Source: Gammaproteobacteria bacterium (GTDB taxonomy: Bacteria > Pseudomonadota > Gammaproteobacteria > JAABTG01). Taken from it: a DNA stretch of 64,000 nucleotides. Below the pieces are notes generated by a model. It ran no database searches, was not told where the DNA came from, and was given only the letters and a program-made list of their open reading frames with translations. Positions 44,393 to 53,097 of this stretch are shown piece after piece (position 1 is the first letter of the stretch; each line of letters begins with the position of its first letter). The position numbers were made by a program, and so were the translations under genes. The stretch spans positions 546,116 to 610,115 of the forward strand of contig JAXHLS010000006.1 of assembly GCA_034522055.1 (NCBI GenBank), given 5' to 3'.

Positions 44393-44662
44393 ATGACCCC
44401 GGAACTGGTAATGGAGGCGGGCCAGCAGACCCTGTTGGTGACCTCGGTGCTCATCCTCATCGTACTGGTGCCCTCGTTGATGGTAGGGCTGCTGATCAGC
44501 ATGTTTCAGGCCGCCACCCAGATCAACGAACAGACCCTGAGCTTTCTTCCCAAGCTGCTGATAGCGCTGGCGGTAATGGCGACGGCGGGCCCGTGGATGC
44601 TGGACTATGTCATGGATTTCACCCTGCGCCAGTACCACAGCATACCCTACGTGATCGGTTGA
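44393..44662 (+). CDS. fliQ: Flagellar export gate protein FliQ
   Basis: An 89-residue protein with two membrane helices (about 12-40 and 50-75). It matches FliQ in MTPELVMEAGQQTLLVTSVL, GLLISMFQAATQINEQTLSF and the C-terminal AGPWMLDYVMDF. A strong AGGAGGAA precedes the ATG. It forms the export gate with FliP and FliR. Confidence 0.95.
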   Translation: MTPELVMEAGQQTLLVTSVLILIVLVPSLMVGLLISMFQAATQINEQTLSFLPKLLIALAVMATAGPWMLDYVMDFTLRQYHSIPYVIG

Positions 44663-44695
44663 GCGGGCAGACGACATCACGGTCGGAGAGGCGAT

Positions 44696-45478
44696 ATGCC
44701 GATGCAGTTCTCCCTCGCGGAGCTGACGCCCCTCATCATGGGTTTCATGTGGCCCCTGGTGAGGATCAGCGCCATGTTCGCCGTGATGCCGGTGATCAGC
44801 GCCGTTCATGTGCCCCCACGGGTGCGGGCGGGGCTCGCCCTGGTGCTGACCCTGCTGGTGGCGCCGCTGCTGCCGCCCCCTCCGGACGTGTCGGCCGTTT
44901 CCGCGGCGGGGCTGGTGATCACCTTTCATCAGGTGGTGGTGGGGCTCGCCATGGGTTTCGCCATCCGCCTCATATTCGTGGTGTTCGAGCTGGTGGGGCA
45001 GGTCATCGCCCAGCACATGGCACTCCACTTCGCCTCCCTGGTGGACCCCAACAGCGGGGTGCAGATGCCCATGCTGGGGCAGTTCTACATCATCCTGGCC
45101 ACCCTGGTGTTCCTGGCCATCAACGGCCACCTGGTGGCCATCGAGATCCTGGTGGAGAGTTTCCGGGTGTTGCCGGTGGGGCAGCAGGGGCTGGGGGCCG
45201 ACGGCCTGTGGGCCCTGGTGGCCCAGATGGGCTGGGTGTTCACTTCGGCGGTGATGTTCGCCCTGCCGGCCATCGCCGCGCTCCTGGTGGTGAATCTGTC
45301 CTTCGGCGTCATGACCCGGGCCGCCCCCCAGCTCAATATCTTCTCCGTGGGCTTTCCCATCACCCTGATGATGGGCCTGGGTGTCGTTTTCTTTACTTTG
45401 CCGCTCTTCGTGAGACAGATGGAACCCTTGATTGAGAGCGCCCTCGAGTTCCTCGATGCCCTGATTGGAGCCGGTTGA
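44696..45478 (+). CDS. fliR: Flagellar export gate protein FliR
   Basis: A 260-residue polytopic membrane protein. FliR features are MGFMWPLVRISAMFAVMPVI, HVPPRVRAGLALVLTLLVAP, LVGQVIAQHMALHFASLVDP and LVVNLSFGVMTRAAPQLNIF. It caps the FliP-FliQ assembly. It lies 33 bases after fliQ; flhB starts two bases after its stop. Confidence 0.94.
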   Translation: MPMQFSLAELTPLIMGFMWPLVRISAMFAVMPVISAVHVPPRVRAGLALVLTLLVAPLLPPPPDVSAVSAAGLVITFHQVVVGLAMGFAIRLIFVVFELVGQVIAQHMALHFASLVDPNSGVQMPMLGQFYIILATLVFLAINGHLVAIEILVESFRVLPVGQQGLGADGLWALVAQMGWVFTSAVMFALPAIAALLVVNLSFGVMTRAAPQLNIFSVGFPITLMMGLGVVFFTLPLFVRQMEPLIESALEFLDALIGAG

Positions 45479-45480
45479 TC

Positions 45481-46647
45481 ATGGCGGAACAGGAGGACTC
45501 ACAGGAAAAGACCGAAGAACCCACGCCGCGGCAATTATTAAAGGCCCGCGAGAAGGGCCAGGTGGCGCGCTCGAAGGAACTGGACACCACCGGTGTGCTG
45601 ATGGCGGGGGCGGCCATGCTGTTCCTCGCCGGCGGCGGTATTGTGGAGGGGCTCGCCGATGTCATGAGTGGTGGGCTCGCCCTGGAGCGCGCCGATACCC
45701 GGGACGTGAGTCGCCTCGGCGTCTATCTGGGGGCCAGCGTGAGGGTTGCCATCGAAGTCATGGCACCCCTGATGCTGGCCGTCCTGGTGGCGGCCCTGTT
45801 GTTACCGTCCATGTTGGGCGGCATCGCCTTTTCCCTGGATCCCTTGAGCTGGAAGTGGTCGAAGATGGATCCGGCCAAGGGGCTGGCTCGCATGTTTGGC
45901 CCCAAGGGCCTCATGGAACTGGTCAAGGCCCTCGCGAAGTTCGTGGTGGTGCTGGTGGTGGCCGTCGCCCTCCTGTGGTCTGAGGTGTGGGAATTCATGG
46001 CTCTCGGCCAACTGGATGACAAAGCGGCCATGGCCGACGCGGTCGGGCTCATCGGCTGGAATCTGCTGGTGCTCAGCGCCGCCATGATCATCATCGCGGC
46101 GGTGGACGTGCCGTTCCAGATCTGGAACCACAATCGTGAACTACGCATGACCAAACAGCAGGTGAAGGACGAGAACAAGGACACGGAAGGCAAGCCCGAG
46201 ATCAAGCAGAAGATCCGCCAGTTGCAGTTGGAGGCGGCCACGCGGCGCATGATGGGCGAGGTGCCCAAGGCGGACGTCATCGTCACCAATCCCACCCATT
46301 ATGCAGTGGCCCTGCGCTACGACGCCGAACGTATGGCCGCCCCCCGCCTGGTAGCCAAGGGTCAGGACCTCATGGCCATGAGGATACGGGAGGTGGCCGT
46401 GGAGCACGGCATCCCGCTGGTGAGCGCGCCTTCCCTGGCCCGTGCCATCTACCACACCACGGAGCTAGAGCAGGAGATCCCGGCGCGTTTGTACAAGGCG
46501 GTGGCCCAGGTGCTGGCCTACGTCTTCCAGTTGCGCCGTTATCGAAAACAGGGCGGACCGCCGCCGGCGCCGTTGAATCCTGCGGACCTGCCGCTGCCGG
46601 ATGATAACAGTGGCGGTCGCGGCGGCGCCCGCGGAAGAAGAGACTGA
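45481..46647 (+). CDS. flhB: Flagellar export switch protein FlhB
   Basis: A 388-residue protein. The N-terminal cytoplasmic EKTEEPTPRQLLKAREKGQV is followed by four membrane segments and a cytoplasmic domain with the autocleavage site TNPTHYAVALRYD (Asn about 270). Self-cleavage at NPTH switches substrate class from rod/hook to filament, together with FliK. Start ATG 45481 with GGAG upstream. A stand-alone paralogue of the C-terminal part is encoded at 58436-58723. Confidence 0.95.
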   Translation: MAEQEDSQEKTEEPTPRQLLKAREKGQVARSKELDTTGVLMAGAAMLFLAGGGIVEGLADVMSGGLALERADTRDVSRLGVYLGASVRVAIEVMAPLMLAVLVAALLLPSMLGGIAFSLDPLSWKWSKMDPAKGLARMFGPKGLMELVKALAKFVVVLVVAVALLWSEVWEFMALGQLDDKAAMADAVGLIGWNLLVLSAAMIIIAAVDVPFQIWNHNRELRMTKQQVKDENKDTEGKPEIKQKIRQLQLEAATRRMMGEVPKADVIVTNPTHYAVALRYDAERMAAPRLVAKGQDLMAMRIREVAVEHGIPLVSAPSLARAIYHTTELEQEIPARLYKAVAQVLAYVFQLRRYRKQGGPPPAPLNPADLPLPDDNSGGRGGARGRRD

Positions 46648-46663
46648 GGAGGACCGAGGTCCC

Positions 46664-48760
46664 ATGAATCCGGAACAGTGGTTGGGCCAACTGCGTCATC
46701 TGCTCGGCAACGGGCTGGGTACGCCGATCCTCATCGTGGTCATGCTGTCCATGATGGTGGTGCCCCTGGCTCCCGTGATGCTGGATGCCTTGTTCACCTT
46801 CAACATCTCCCTGGCCCTGCTGGTGCTGCTGGCGGCGGTATACAACAGACGTCCCCTGGACTTCTCCTCCTTTCCCACCCTGCTGCTGGTAGCCACCCTG
46901 TTGCGGTTGTCCCTCAACGTGGCCTCCACCCGCATCGTCCTCCTCGACGGTCACACCGGCCCCGGCGCGGCGGGCACGGTCATCGAGTCCTTCGGCGGCT
47001 TCGTCATCGGCGGCAACTACGCCGTGGGCTTCGTCGTGTTCATCATCCTCATCATCATCAACTTCATGGTCGTGACCAAGGGCGCGGGGCGCGTCTCTGA
47101 GGTGAGCGCCCGTTTCACCCTGGATGCCATGCCGGGCAAGCAGATGGCCATCGACGCCGATCTCAATGCCGGCATCCTCGACCAGGAGGAGGCGCGATTA
47201 CGGCGCGCCGAGGTGGCCCAGGAGGCCGATTTCTACGGTTCCATGGATGGCGCCAGCAAATTCGTCCGCGGCGACGCCATCGCGGGTATCCTGATCCTCA
47301 TCATCAATCTGATCGGCGGCGTGGTCATCGGCACCATGCGCCATGACCTGTCCATTGGCGAGGCCTTCCAGGTCTATGGCCTGCTGACCATCGGCGATGG
47401 CCTGGCGGCCCAGATCCCGTCCCTGTTGTTGGCCTCGTCGGCGGCCATCATGGTTACCCGGGTCTCTACCACCCACGACGTCAGCCACCAGATCATCGAA
47501 AACCTGTTCCAGAATCCGCGGGGGCTGGCGGTCACGGCCACGGTCCTGGGGGCCATGGGCGTGGTGCCGGGCATGCCCAACGTGGCCTTCCTCAGTCTCG
47601 CCATACTCGCCGGCTACGGGGCCTGGCGTATCACCGAGCGCAACAAGGCGGCCGAACAGGCCGAGGCGGTACCGCCGGCCGCGGTGGAGGAACCCTCATC
47701 CCGGGACCTGGGCTGGGAAGACGTGGGGGCGGTGGACCCCTTGGGACTGGAGATCGGTTACCGGCTGATCCCCCTGGTGGACAAGAAGCAGGGCGGCGAA
47801 TTGATGGGGCGCATCAAGGGGGTGCGCAAGAAGCTCTCGCAGGACCTCGGCTTTCTCATCCCGCCGGTGCATATCCGCGATAATCTCGACCTGGCGCCCA
47901 ACGCCTACCGTATCACCCTGATGGGTGTCACCGTGGGCCAGGCCGAAGTACTGCCCGACCGCGAGATGGCCATCAATCCGGGCCAGGTGTTCGGCAGCCT
48001 GGAAGGGCAGAAGACGACGGATCCGGTGTTCGGCCTGGAGGCGGTGTGGATCACCGGGGAACAGCGGGACCAGGCCCAGACCTACGGCTATACGGTTGTG
48101 GATGCCGCCACGGTCATCGCCACCCACATCAACCAGATCCTGCTCGACCAGTCCCAGGAACTGCTGGGCTATGACGAGACCCAGCAACTGCTGGATCGAC
48201 TGGCCAAAGCGGCGCCCAAGCTGGTGGAGGACCTGGTGCCCAAGACCCTGCCCCTGGGGGTGGTGGTGAAGGTGCTGAAGAACCTCCTGGCGGAGAACAT
48301 CCCCATCCGCGATATCCGCACCATCGCCGAGACTCTGGCGGCCGTGGGAGCGAAGAGTCAGGATCCGGGCGAACTCACCGCCACTGTACGGCAAGCGCTC
48401 GGCAGGATGATAGTGAGTGAGATCAGTGGCATAAGCGATGAACTTGATGTCATTACTATAAATCCATCCTTGGAACAATTGTTGCAACAAGCAGTGCAGA
48501 ACGCCAATCAGAACGGCGTGGGCCTGGAGCCGGGGCTGACGGAGAACCTCCAGCAGGCCATCGGCCAGGTGGTGAGCCAGCAGGAGGCCCAGGGCCGCAC
48601 CCCGGTGCTGCTGGTGGCCCAGGCCCTGCGACCGCTGCTGGCGGGTTTTGCGCGCCAGATCGCGCCGGCCCTGAAGGTGCTGTCCTACAACGAGGTGCCG
48701 GATGATCGGCGGGTGAAGATCGTCGCCACCATCGGCGGTGAAGCGGCACTGACGGCCTGA
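46664..48760 (+). CDS. flhA: Flagellar export apparatus protein FlhA
   Basis: A 698-residue protein. About seven or eight membrane helices fill the first 330 residues, with the FHIPEP-family signature region near GGFVIGGNYAVGFVVFIILI, RVSEVSARFTLDAMPGKQMA and IDADLNAGILDQEEA. The large cytoplasmic domain (about 350-690) binds chaperone-substrate complexes and forms the nonameric ring. The ATG at 46664 follows GAGGAGGACCGAGG. Complete length. Confidence 0.96.
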   Translation: MNPEQWLGQLRHLLGNGLGTPILIVVMLSMMVVPLAPVMLDALFTFNISLALLVLLAAVYNRRPLDFSSFPTLLLVATLLRLSLNVASTRIVLLDGHTGPGAAGTVIESFGGFVIGGNYAVGFVVFIILIIINFMVVTKGAGRVSEVSARFTLDAMPGKQMAIDADLNAGILDQEEARLRRAEVAQEADFYGSMDGASKFVRGDAIAGILILIINLIGGVVIGTMRHDLSIGEAFQVYGLLTIGDGLAAQIPSLLLASSAAIMVTRVSTTHDVSHQIIENLFQNPRGLAVTATVLGAMGVVPGMPNVAFLSLAILAGYGAWRITERNKAAEQAEAVPPAAVEEPSSRDLGWEDVGAVDPLGLEIGYRLIPLVDKKQGGELMGRIKGVRKKLSQDLGFLIPPVHIRDNLDLAPNAYRITLMGVTVGQAEVLPDREMAINPGQVFGSLEGQKTTDPVFGLEAVWITGEQRDQAQTYGYTVVDAATVIATHINQILLDQSQELLGYDETQQLLDRLAKAAPKLVEDLVPKTLPLGVVVKVLKNLLAENIPIRDIRTIAETLAAVGAKSQDPGELTATVRQALGRMIVSEISGISDELDVITINPSLEQLLQQAVQNANQNGVGLEPGLTENLQQAIGQVVSQQEAQGRTPVLLVAQALRPLLAGFARQIAPALKVLSYNEVPDDRRVKIVATIGGEAALTA

Positions 48761-48802
48761 GGGCGTGAGTGACCAGCAGCGGAGTCCGGGATTGATACGC
48801 CA

Positions 48803-50020
48803 ATGAAGATTAGACGCTACTTCGCCGAGGATATGCGCCAGGCCATCCGCAAGGTGCGCGAGGCCCAGGGTCCCGATGCGGTGATCCTGTCCAACCGCAA
48901 GGTGGACGGGGGCATCGAGGTGGTGGCCGCAGTGGACTACGACGAGGCGCTGCTGTGGCACGAAGACAAGGCCCCGCGGGCGGAAGACGCCGCGGAATCG
49001 CCGTCGCTCGAGCAGGCCCCGGCACGGCAGGAATCGGCCGGGCGGGAGACGGCTGCCGCGGCCGTGGAATGGAGCCAGGACCCGTCCATATCCGCTCTGC
49101 GCGAAGAGGTGCACTCCATCCGCGACATGTTGCAGAATCAACTGGCGGCCCTGGCCTGGGGCGACCTGGGGCGGCGCCGGCCCAGCCGCGCGGCGTTGCT
49201 GCGGCGGCTGTTGCAGATGGACTTGAGCCCCGAGCTCGCGCGCCGCGTGGCGGTGGAGACCGGGGAGGAGGATGGGGACGCGTCGCGACAGTGGAAGCGC
49301 GCCCTGGCCCTCATCGCCCAGCGCATTCGTACCAGCGGCGACAGCCTCGTGGACCGCGGCGGGGTGGCCGCCCTCATCGGTCCCACCGGCGTGGGCAAGA
49401 CCACCACCGTGGCCAAGCTGGCGGCCCGTTACGCGCTCGCCAACGGACCGGACCAGGTGGGCCTCATCACCATGGACACCCACCGCGTGGGGGCCGCCGA
49501 ACAACTGCGCAGCTATGGGCGCCTCATGGGTATCCCGGTGCGGGTGGCGCGTAATCGGGAAGAACTGGAGACCGCCATCAACGATCTCTACGAACGCCGT
49601 CTGGTGCTCATCGACACCGCCGGCATGGGCCAGCGTGATGCCCGGGTACGGGATCAACTGGCGGCACATTTCGAGGGTCTGGGTATGGTGCAGACATTGA
49701 TGGTGCTGGCCGCCAGCAGCCAGTTGGCCGCCCTCAGGGAGAGCGTGAAGGCCTTCGGCGTGGCGCACCCCGAGGCCTGTATCGTGACCAAGCTGGACGA
49801 GGCCGTGTCCCTCGGGCCGGTGATCTCGACGCTGGCGGAGTACCAGCTGCCGGTGGCCTATTTCAGCGACGGCCAGCGTGTCCCCGAGGACATCCAGCCG
49901 GCCCGGGCCCACAATCTGGTGACGCGGGCGGTGGTGAGGATGAAGCAGTCCCTGCCCGCCTTTTCCGACGAGATGGCGGAGCTGGCCATGGCCGGGGGGA
50001 CCGTCGATGGACGCGCCTGA
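48803..50020 (+). CDS. flhF: Flagellar GTPase FlhF
   Basis: A 405-residue SRP-like GTPase that sets the place of a polar flagellum. The N-terminal B domain begins MKIRRYFAEDMRQAIRKVRE, with a variable linker to about 110. The NG domain has P-loop LIGPTGVGKTTTVAKLA (about 191-207), TMDTHRVGAAEQLRSYGRLM, VLIDTAGMGQRD and TKLDEAVSLG. Its presence with FleN indicates polar flagellation. The last 14 bases overlap fleN. Confidence 0.95.
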   Translation: MKIRRYFAEDMRQAIRKVREAQGPDAVILSNRKVDGGIEVVAAVDYDEALLWHEDKAPRAEDAAESPSLEQAPARQESAGRETAAAAVEWSQDPSISALREEVHSIRDMLQNQLAALAWGDLGRRRPSRAALLRRLLQMDLSPELARRVAVETGEEDGDASRQWKRALALIAQRIRTSGDSLVDRGGVAALIGPTGVGKTTTVAKLAARYALANGPDQVGLITMDTHRVGAAEQLRSYGRLMGIPVRVARNREELETAINDLYERRLVLIDTAGMGQRDARVRDQLAAHFEGLGMVQTLMVLAASSQLAALRESVKAFGVAHPEACIVTKLDEAVSLGPVISTLAEYQLPVAYFSDGQRVPEDIQPARAHNLVTRAVVRMKQSLPAFSDEMAELAMAGGTVDGRA

Positions 50021-50876
50021 GTTGGTCGCCGGCCAAGCGGCGGGCCTCGAGGGCTTCGGTGAACGGCGGCCGGTACGGGTTATCGCCGTCACCGGCGCCA
50101 AGGGCGGTGTGGGCAAGACCAACGTGTCGGTGAACCTGGCGGTGGCCATGGCGCGGGCCGGCAAGCGGGTCATGCTCATGGATGCCGACCTCGGCCTGGC
50201 CAACGTGGATGTGCTGCTGGGTCTGCAGGTGAGGCGCAACCTGTCCCATGTGATGGACGGCGAGTGCACCCTCGAGGAGATCATGGTGGAGGGGCCGGCC
50301 GGGGTGCAGATCCTGCCGGCGGCCTCGGGGGTGAAACGGATGGTGTCCCTGTCCACCCTCGAACATGCCGGGCTCATCAACGCCTTCAGCACGCTGCCCG
50401 CGGTACCCGACGTGTTCATCGTGGATACCGCGGCCGGTATCTCCGACAGCGTCATCCGCTTCACCGTGGCCGCCCAGGATGTGCTGGTGGTGGTGTGTGA
50501 CGAGCCGGCCTCCATTACCGACGCCTACGCCCTGATCAAGGTGTTGAACCGCGACCATGGCCAGGACCACTTCCATATCCTCGCCAACATGGTGCGCTCC
50601 AATCAGGAGGGCCTGCAGCTGTTCCAGAAGCTGGTGCGGGTGACGGAACGCTTTCTCGACGTGACCCTGGATTTCGCCGGCAGCGTTCCCTATGACGACA
50701 ACCTGCGCCGGGCGGTACAGAAACAGCTCGCCGTGATGGAGGCCTTCCCCCGTAGCCCTGCCGCCAAGGCCTTCGAGCAGGTGGCGGGCACCGTCGAACG
50801 CTGGCGGCGGCCCCAGCGATCTCAGGGACACCTGGAATTCTTCGTGGAACGCCTCGTACAATCAGGGGGATTTTAA
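50007..50876 (+). CDS. fleN: Flagellar number regulator FleN/FlhG (MinD-like ATPase)
   Basis: A 289-residue MinD/ParA-type ATPase. The deviant Walker A is AVTGAKGGVGKTNVSVNLA (about 28-46), with further ATPase motifs MLMDADLGLANVDVLLG and FIVDTAAGISDSVIRF. It restricts flagellar number by antagonising the FleQ-type activator and FlhF. It overlaps flhF and lies 18 bases before fliA. Confidence 0.94.
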   Translation: MDAPELVAGQAAGLEGFGERRPVRVIAVTGAKGGVGKTNVSVNLAVAMARAGKRVMLMDADLGLANVDVLLGLQVRRNLSHVMDGECTLEEIMVEGPAGVQILPAASGVKRMVSLSTLEHAGLINAFSTLPAVPDVFIVDTAAGISDSVIRFTVAAQDVLVVVCDEPASITDAYALIKVLNRDHGQDHFHILANMVRSNQEGLQLFQKLVRVTERFLDVTLDFAGSVPYDDNLRRAVQKQLAVMEAFPRSPAAKAFEQVAGTVERWRRPQRSQGHLEFFVERLVQSGGF

Positions 50877-50894
50877 TTCACCGAGGCGGGCGGC

Positions 50895-51623
50895 ATGAGC
50901 GGTTTGGCTATGTACACGGAGGCCCAGGCGGGTTCCCATGATGAGCTGGTAACCAAGTACGCGCCTCTGGTGAAGCGCATCGCCTATCACCTCATGAGCC
51001 GGCTGCCGCCCAGCGTCCAGGCGGATGATCTCATCCAGGCCGGCATGATCGGCCTGCTCGAGGCCTCCCGTAATTACGATGCCACCCAGGGGGCGAGTTT
51101 CGAGACCTATGCCGGCATTCGGATCCGCGGCAGCATGCTCGACGAGATCCGCAAGAGCGACTGGACCCCCCGCTCCCTGCACCGCAAGGTGCGTCAGGTC
51201 AGCGAGGCCATTCGCAGCATCGAGGGCGAGGCGGGGCGGGACGCCCGGGACACGGAGGTAGCCGAGCGCCTCGGCATCTCCATCAGCGATTACCATCACA
51301 TCCTGCAGGACGCCTCGGGCCACAAGATATTCAGCTTCGAGGATCTCACCGTGGGCGAAGAGTCCATCACCGAGGGCCTGGGGAGTCGGACCGTGGGCCC
51401 GGCGGAGTCGGTGGAAATGGACAGTTTCAAGGAATGCCTGGCGGATAACATCTCCTCCCTGCCGGAACGCGAACGCCTGGTGATGTCCATGTACTACGAC
51501 GAAGAACTCAACCTGCGGGAGATCGGCGCGGTGCTGGGGGTCAGCGAATCCCGGGTGTGTCAGATCCACGGCCAGGCCCTGATGCGCCTCAAGGCCCGCA
51601 TGAGCGACTGGCGGGAGGCCTGA
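50895..51623 (+). CDS. fliA: Flagellar sigma factor FliA (sigma-28)
   Basis: A 242-residue RpoD-family alternative sigma factor. Region 2 is HDELVTKYAPLVKRIAYHLM, then DDLIQAGMIGLLEASRNYD; region 3 is DEIRKSDWTPRSLHRKVRQV; and region 4 ends LREIGAVLGVSESRVCQIHG. It transcribes late flagellar and chemotaxis genes. GAGGCGGG precedes the ATG; an ATG five codons in is an alternative. Chemotaxis genes, which commonly follow fliA, are absent here. Confidence 0.94.
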   Translation: MSGLAMYTEAQAGSHDELVTKYAPLVKRIAYHLMSRLPPSVQADDLIQAGMIGLLEASRNYDATQGASFETYAGIRIRGSMLDEIRKSDWTPRSLHRKVRQVSEAIRSIEGEAGRDARDTEVAERLGISISDYHHILQDASGHKIFSFEDLTVGEESITEGLGSRTVGPAESVEMDSFKECLADNISSLPERERLVMSMYYDEELNLREIGAVLGVSESRVCQIHGQALMRLKARMSDWREA

Positions 51624-51770
51624 CGTCGCCGGCGGGCGGTTGGATGGTCGTGACGGGGAGGCGCCGGGGGGCCGAACCGTGTCCACCGTCCGCACCCCAT
51701 CCCTGTCCTTCAGGGCCGCCTTCCCGTTCCTGGCCGCGCGCCCATACATCGGTGGCCCATGCCACTGCCA

Positions 51771-51975
51771 GTTAACGTGAAAGACGCGAAGCACGAACTC
51801 CCCCTCTCCCTCTGGGACAAATCCGTCGGGAACGGATTTGAACGCGCCTCGGCGCGGCCCCGAAGGGGCGAAGGGCAGGATGCCCGAAGTACAGGGATGG
51901 GGTGAGGGAACGAACATGGCGATACGCGCTCCTCTTTCATCATCTTGGGTGGCGCGTATCGCCATGAGAGTTAAC
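51771..51975 (+). repeat. Structured dispersed repeat, copy C
   Basis: About 205 bases bounded by GTTAAC on both sides. CATGGCGATACGCGC (51915-51929) pairs perfectly with GCGCGTATCGCCATG (51952-51966), and CAAATCCGT (51818-51826) with ACGGATTTG (51832-51840). It is highly similar to copy A at 30439-30638. Confidence 0.85.
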
Positions 51976-52237
51976 CGCAGTCACAACCCTTGCCTTCAGT
52001 TTCGGCGATTGCCGCCGTTCTCCTGGTTAGCTTCGTGGTCTTGCGGGGACGGTTTTTTGACGGTCTGCGGGAACACCCCGGTGCCGGGGCGCCCCCGATC
52101 TCTCTCATCCGTGCCAAAGGCGGCGGGAAATCACCAGGTCGCTTCTGGGAAGCTTATGTGAATCAGAGGCATAGCATAAAATCGGCGGTCAAGGCGGGCG
52201 CGGCGCCGGCGCCGTGGGCGAAGGACATGAACGACAC

Positions 52238-52253
52238 TGGCGCAGATTTTGCC
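52238..52253 (+). promoter_or_regulatory. Possible sigma-54 promoter before motC
   Basis: TGGCGCAGATTTTGCC keeps GG and GC ten bases apart and matches TGGC...TTGC of the RpoN consensus. It lies 104 bases before the motC GTG. The fit is weaker than for the fliL promoter. Confidence 0.45.
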
Positions 52254-52356
52254 CTGATTCTGCCAGTTTTCCCCTCGGGGGTGGCGGGCGTTGCATCGCG
52301 CGGCCTGCGGCGCTCCCGCCGGCGACCCGGCAAGCAGACGAAAGACAAGGGATAAG

Positions 52357-53097
52357 GTGGACTTTTTAAGCATATTCGGGCTGGCGCTCGGCATCGGGGC
52401 CATCATTTTCGGCCAGGCCCTGGAGGGCGGGCATCTCCATACCCTGCTCAACGGCCCCGCCCTGGTCATCGTCTTCGGCGGCACCTTCGGCGCCATCATG
52501 CTGCAGGCGCCGGCGCCCACCTTCATGCGCGCCCTCAAGATCCTGCCGTGGGTGTTCAAACCGCCGGCGGTGGCGGCCCAGGAGACCATCGAGAAGATCG
52601 TCTCCTGGAGCCAGGTGGCCAGAAAGGAGGGACTGCTCGGCCTCGAGGGCATGAGCGAGGACGAGCCGGACATCTTCGCCCGCAAGGCGCTGCAACTCAT
52701 GGTGGATGGCAACGAGCCGGATACCATCCGAGCCACCATGGAGGTCGAGATGTATACCACCGAGGACCGGGATATCGCCGCCGCCAAGCTCTACGAGGGT
52801 ATGGGTGGTTACAGCCCCACCATCGGCATCATCGGTGCCGTGGTGGGCCTCATTCACGTGATGGGCAATCTCGCCGATCCGAGCGCCCTGGGGTCGGGGA
52901 TCGCGGCGGCCTTCGTGGCCACCATCTACGGCGTGGGGCTCGCGAATCTGCTATTTCTCCCCATCGGCAGCAAGCTCAAGAGTTACATCCAGAAACAGAG
53001 CCAATATCGCCAGATGATTATCGAGGGGGTGATCGCCATCGCCGAGGGTGAGAACCCCATGAATATCGAACTCAGGCTGCGGAGTTACATGATATGA
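52357..53097 (+). CDS. motC: Flagellar stator protein MotC (MotA family)
   Basis: A 246-residue MotA/TolQ/ExbB-type proton channel subunit with four membrane helices: near residues 2-18, 30-48, 145-170 and 178-198. The conserved tail of the MotA type includes GMGGYSPTIGIIGAVVGLIH and GSGIAAAFVATIYGVGLANL. Start is a GTG at 52357 (VDFLSIFGLALGIG) after AAGGGATAAG. It overlaps motD by four bases and is the second-type stator known as MotCD in pseudomonads. Confidence 0.9.
   Translation: MDFLSIFGLALGIGAIIFGQALEGGHLHTLLNGPALVIVFGGTFGAIMLQAPAPTFMRALKILPWVFKPPAVAAQETIEKIVSWSQVARKEGLLGLEGMSEDEPDIFARKALQLMVDGNEPDTIRATMEVEMYTTEDRDIAAAKLYEGMGGYSPTIGIIGAVVGLIHVMGNLADPSALGSGIAAAFVATIYGVGLANLLFLPIGSKLKSYIQKQSQYRQMIIEGVIAIAEGENPMNIELRLRSYMI

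Larger units (their letters stand above)
51624..52356. other. Long gap between fliA and motC
   Basis: No gene is supported in these 730 bases. It holds structured repeat copy C (51771-51975) and a sigma-54-like site (52238-52253) before motC. The position is where cheY/cheZ/cheA stand in many relatives. Confidence 0.6.

Noticed and set aside
47696-50515. 939-codon open frame on the minus strand opposite flhA/flhF
   Set aside because: It is antisense to two clear flagellar genes; the translation is low-complexity, His/Gly/Gln-rich and has no family features. Long antisense frames are expected in GC-rich DNA.
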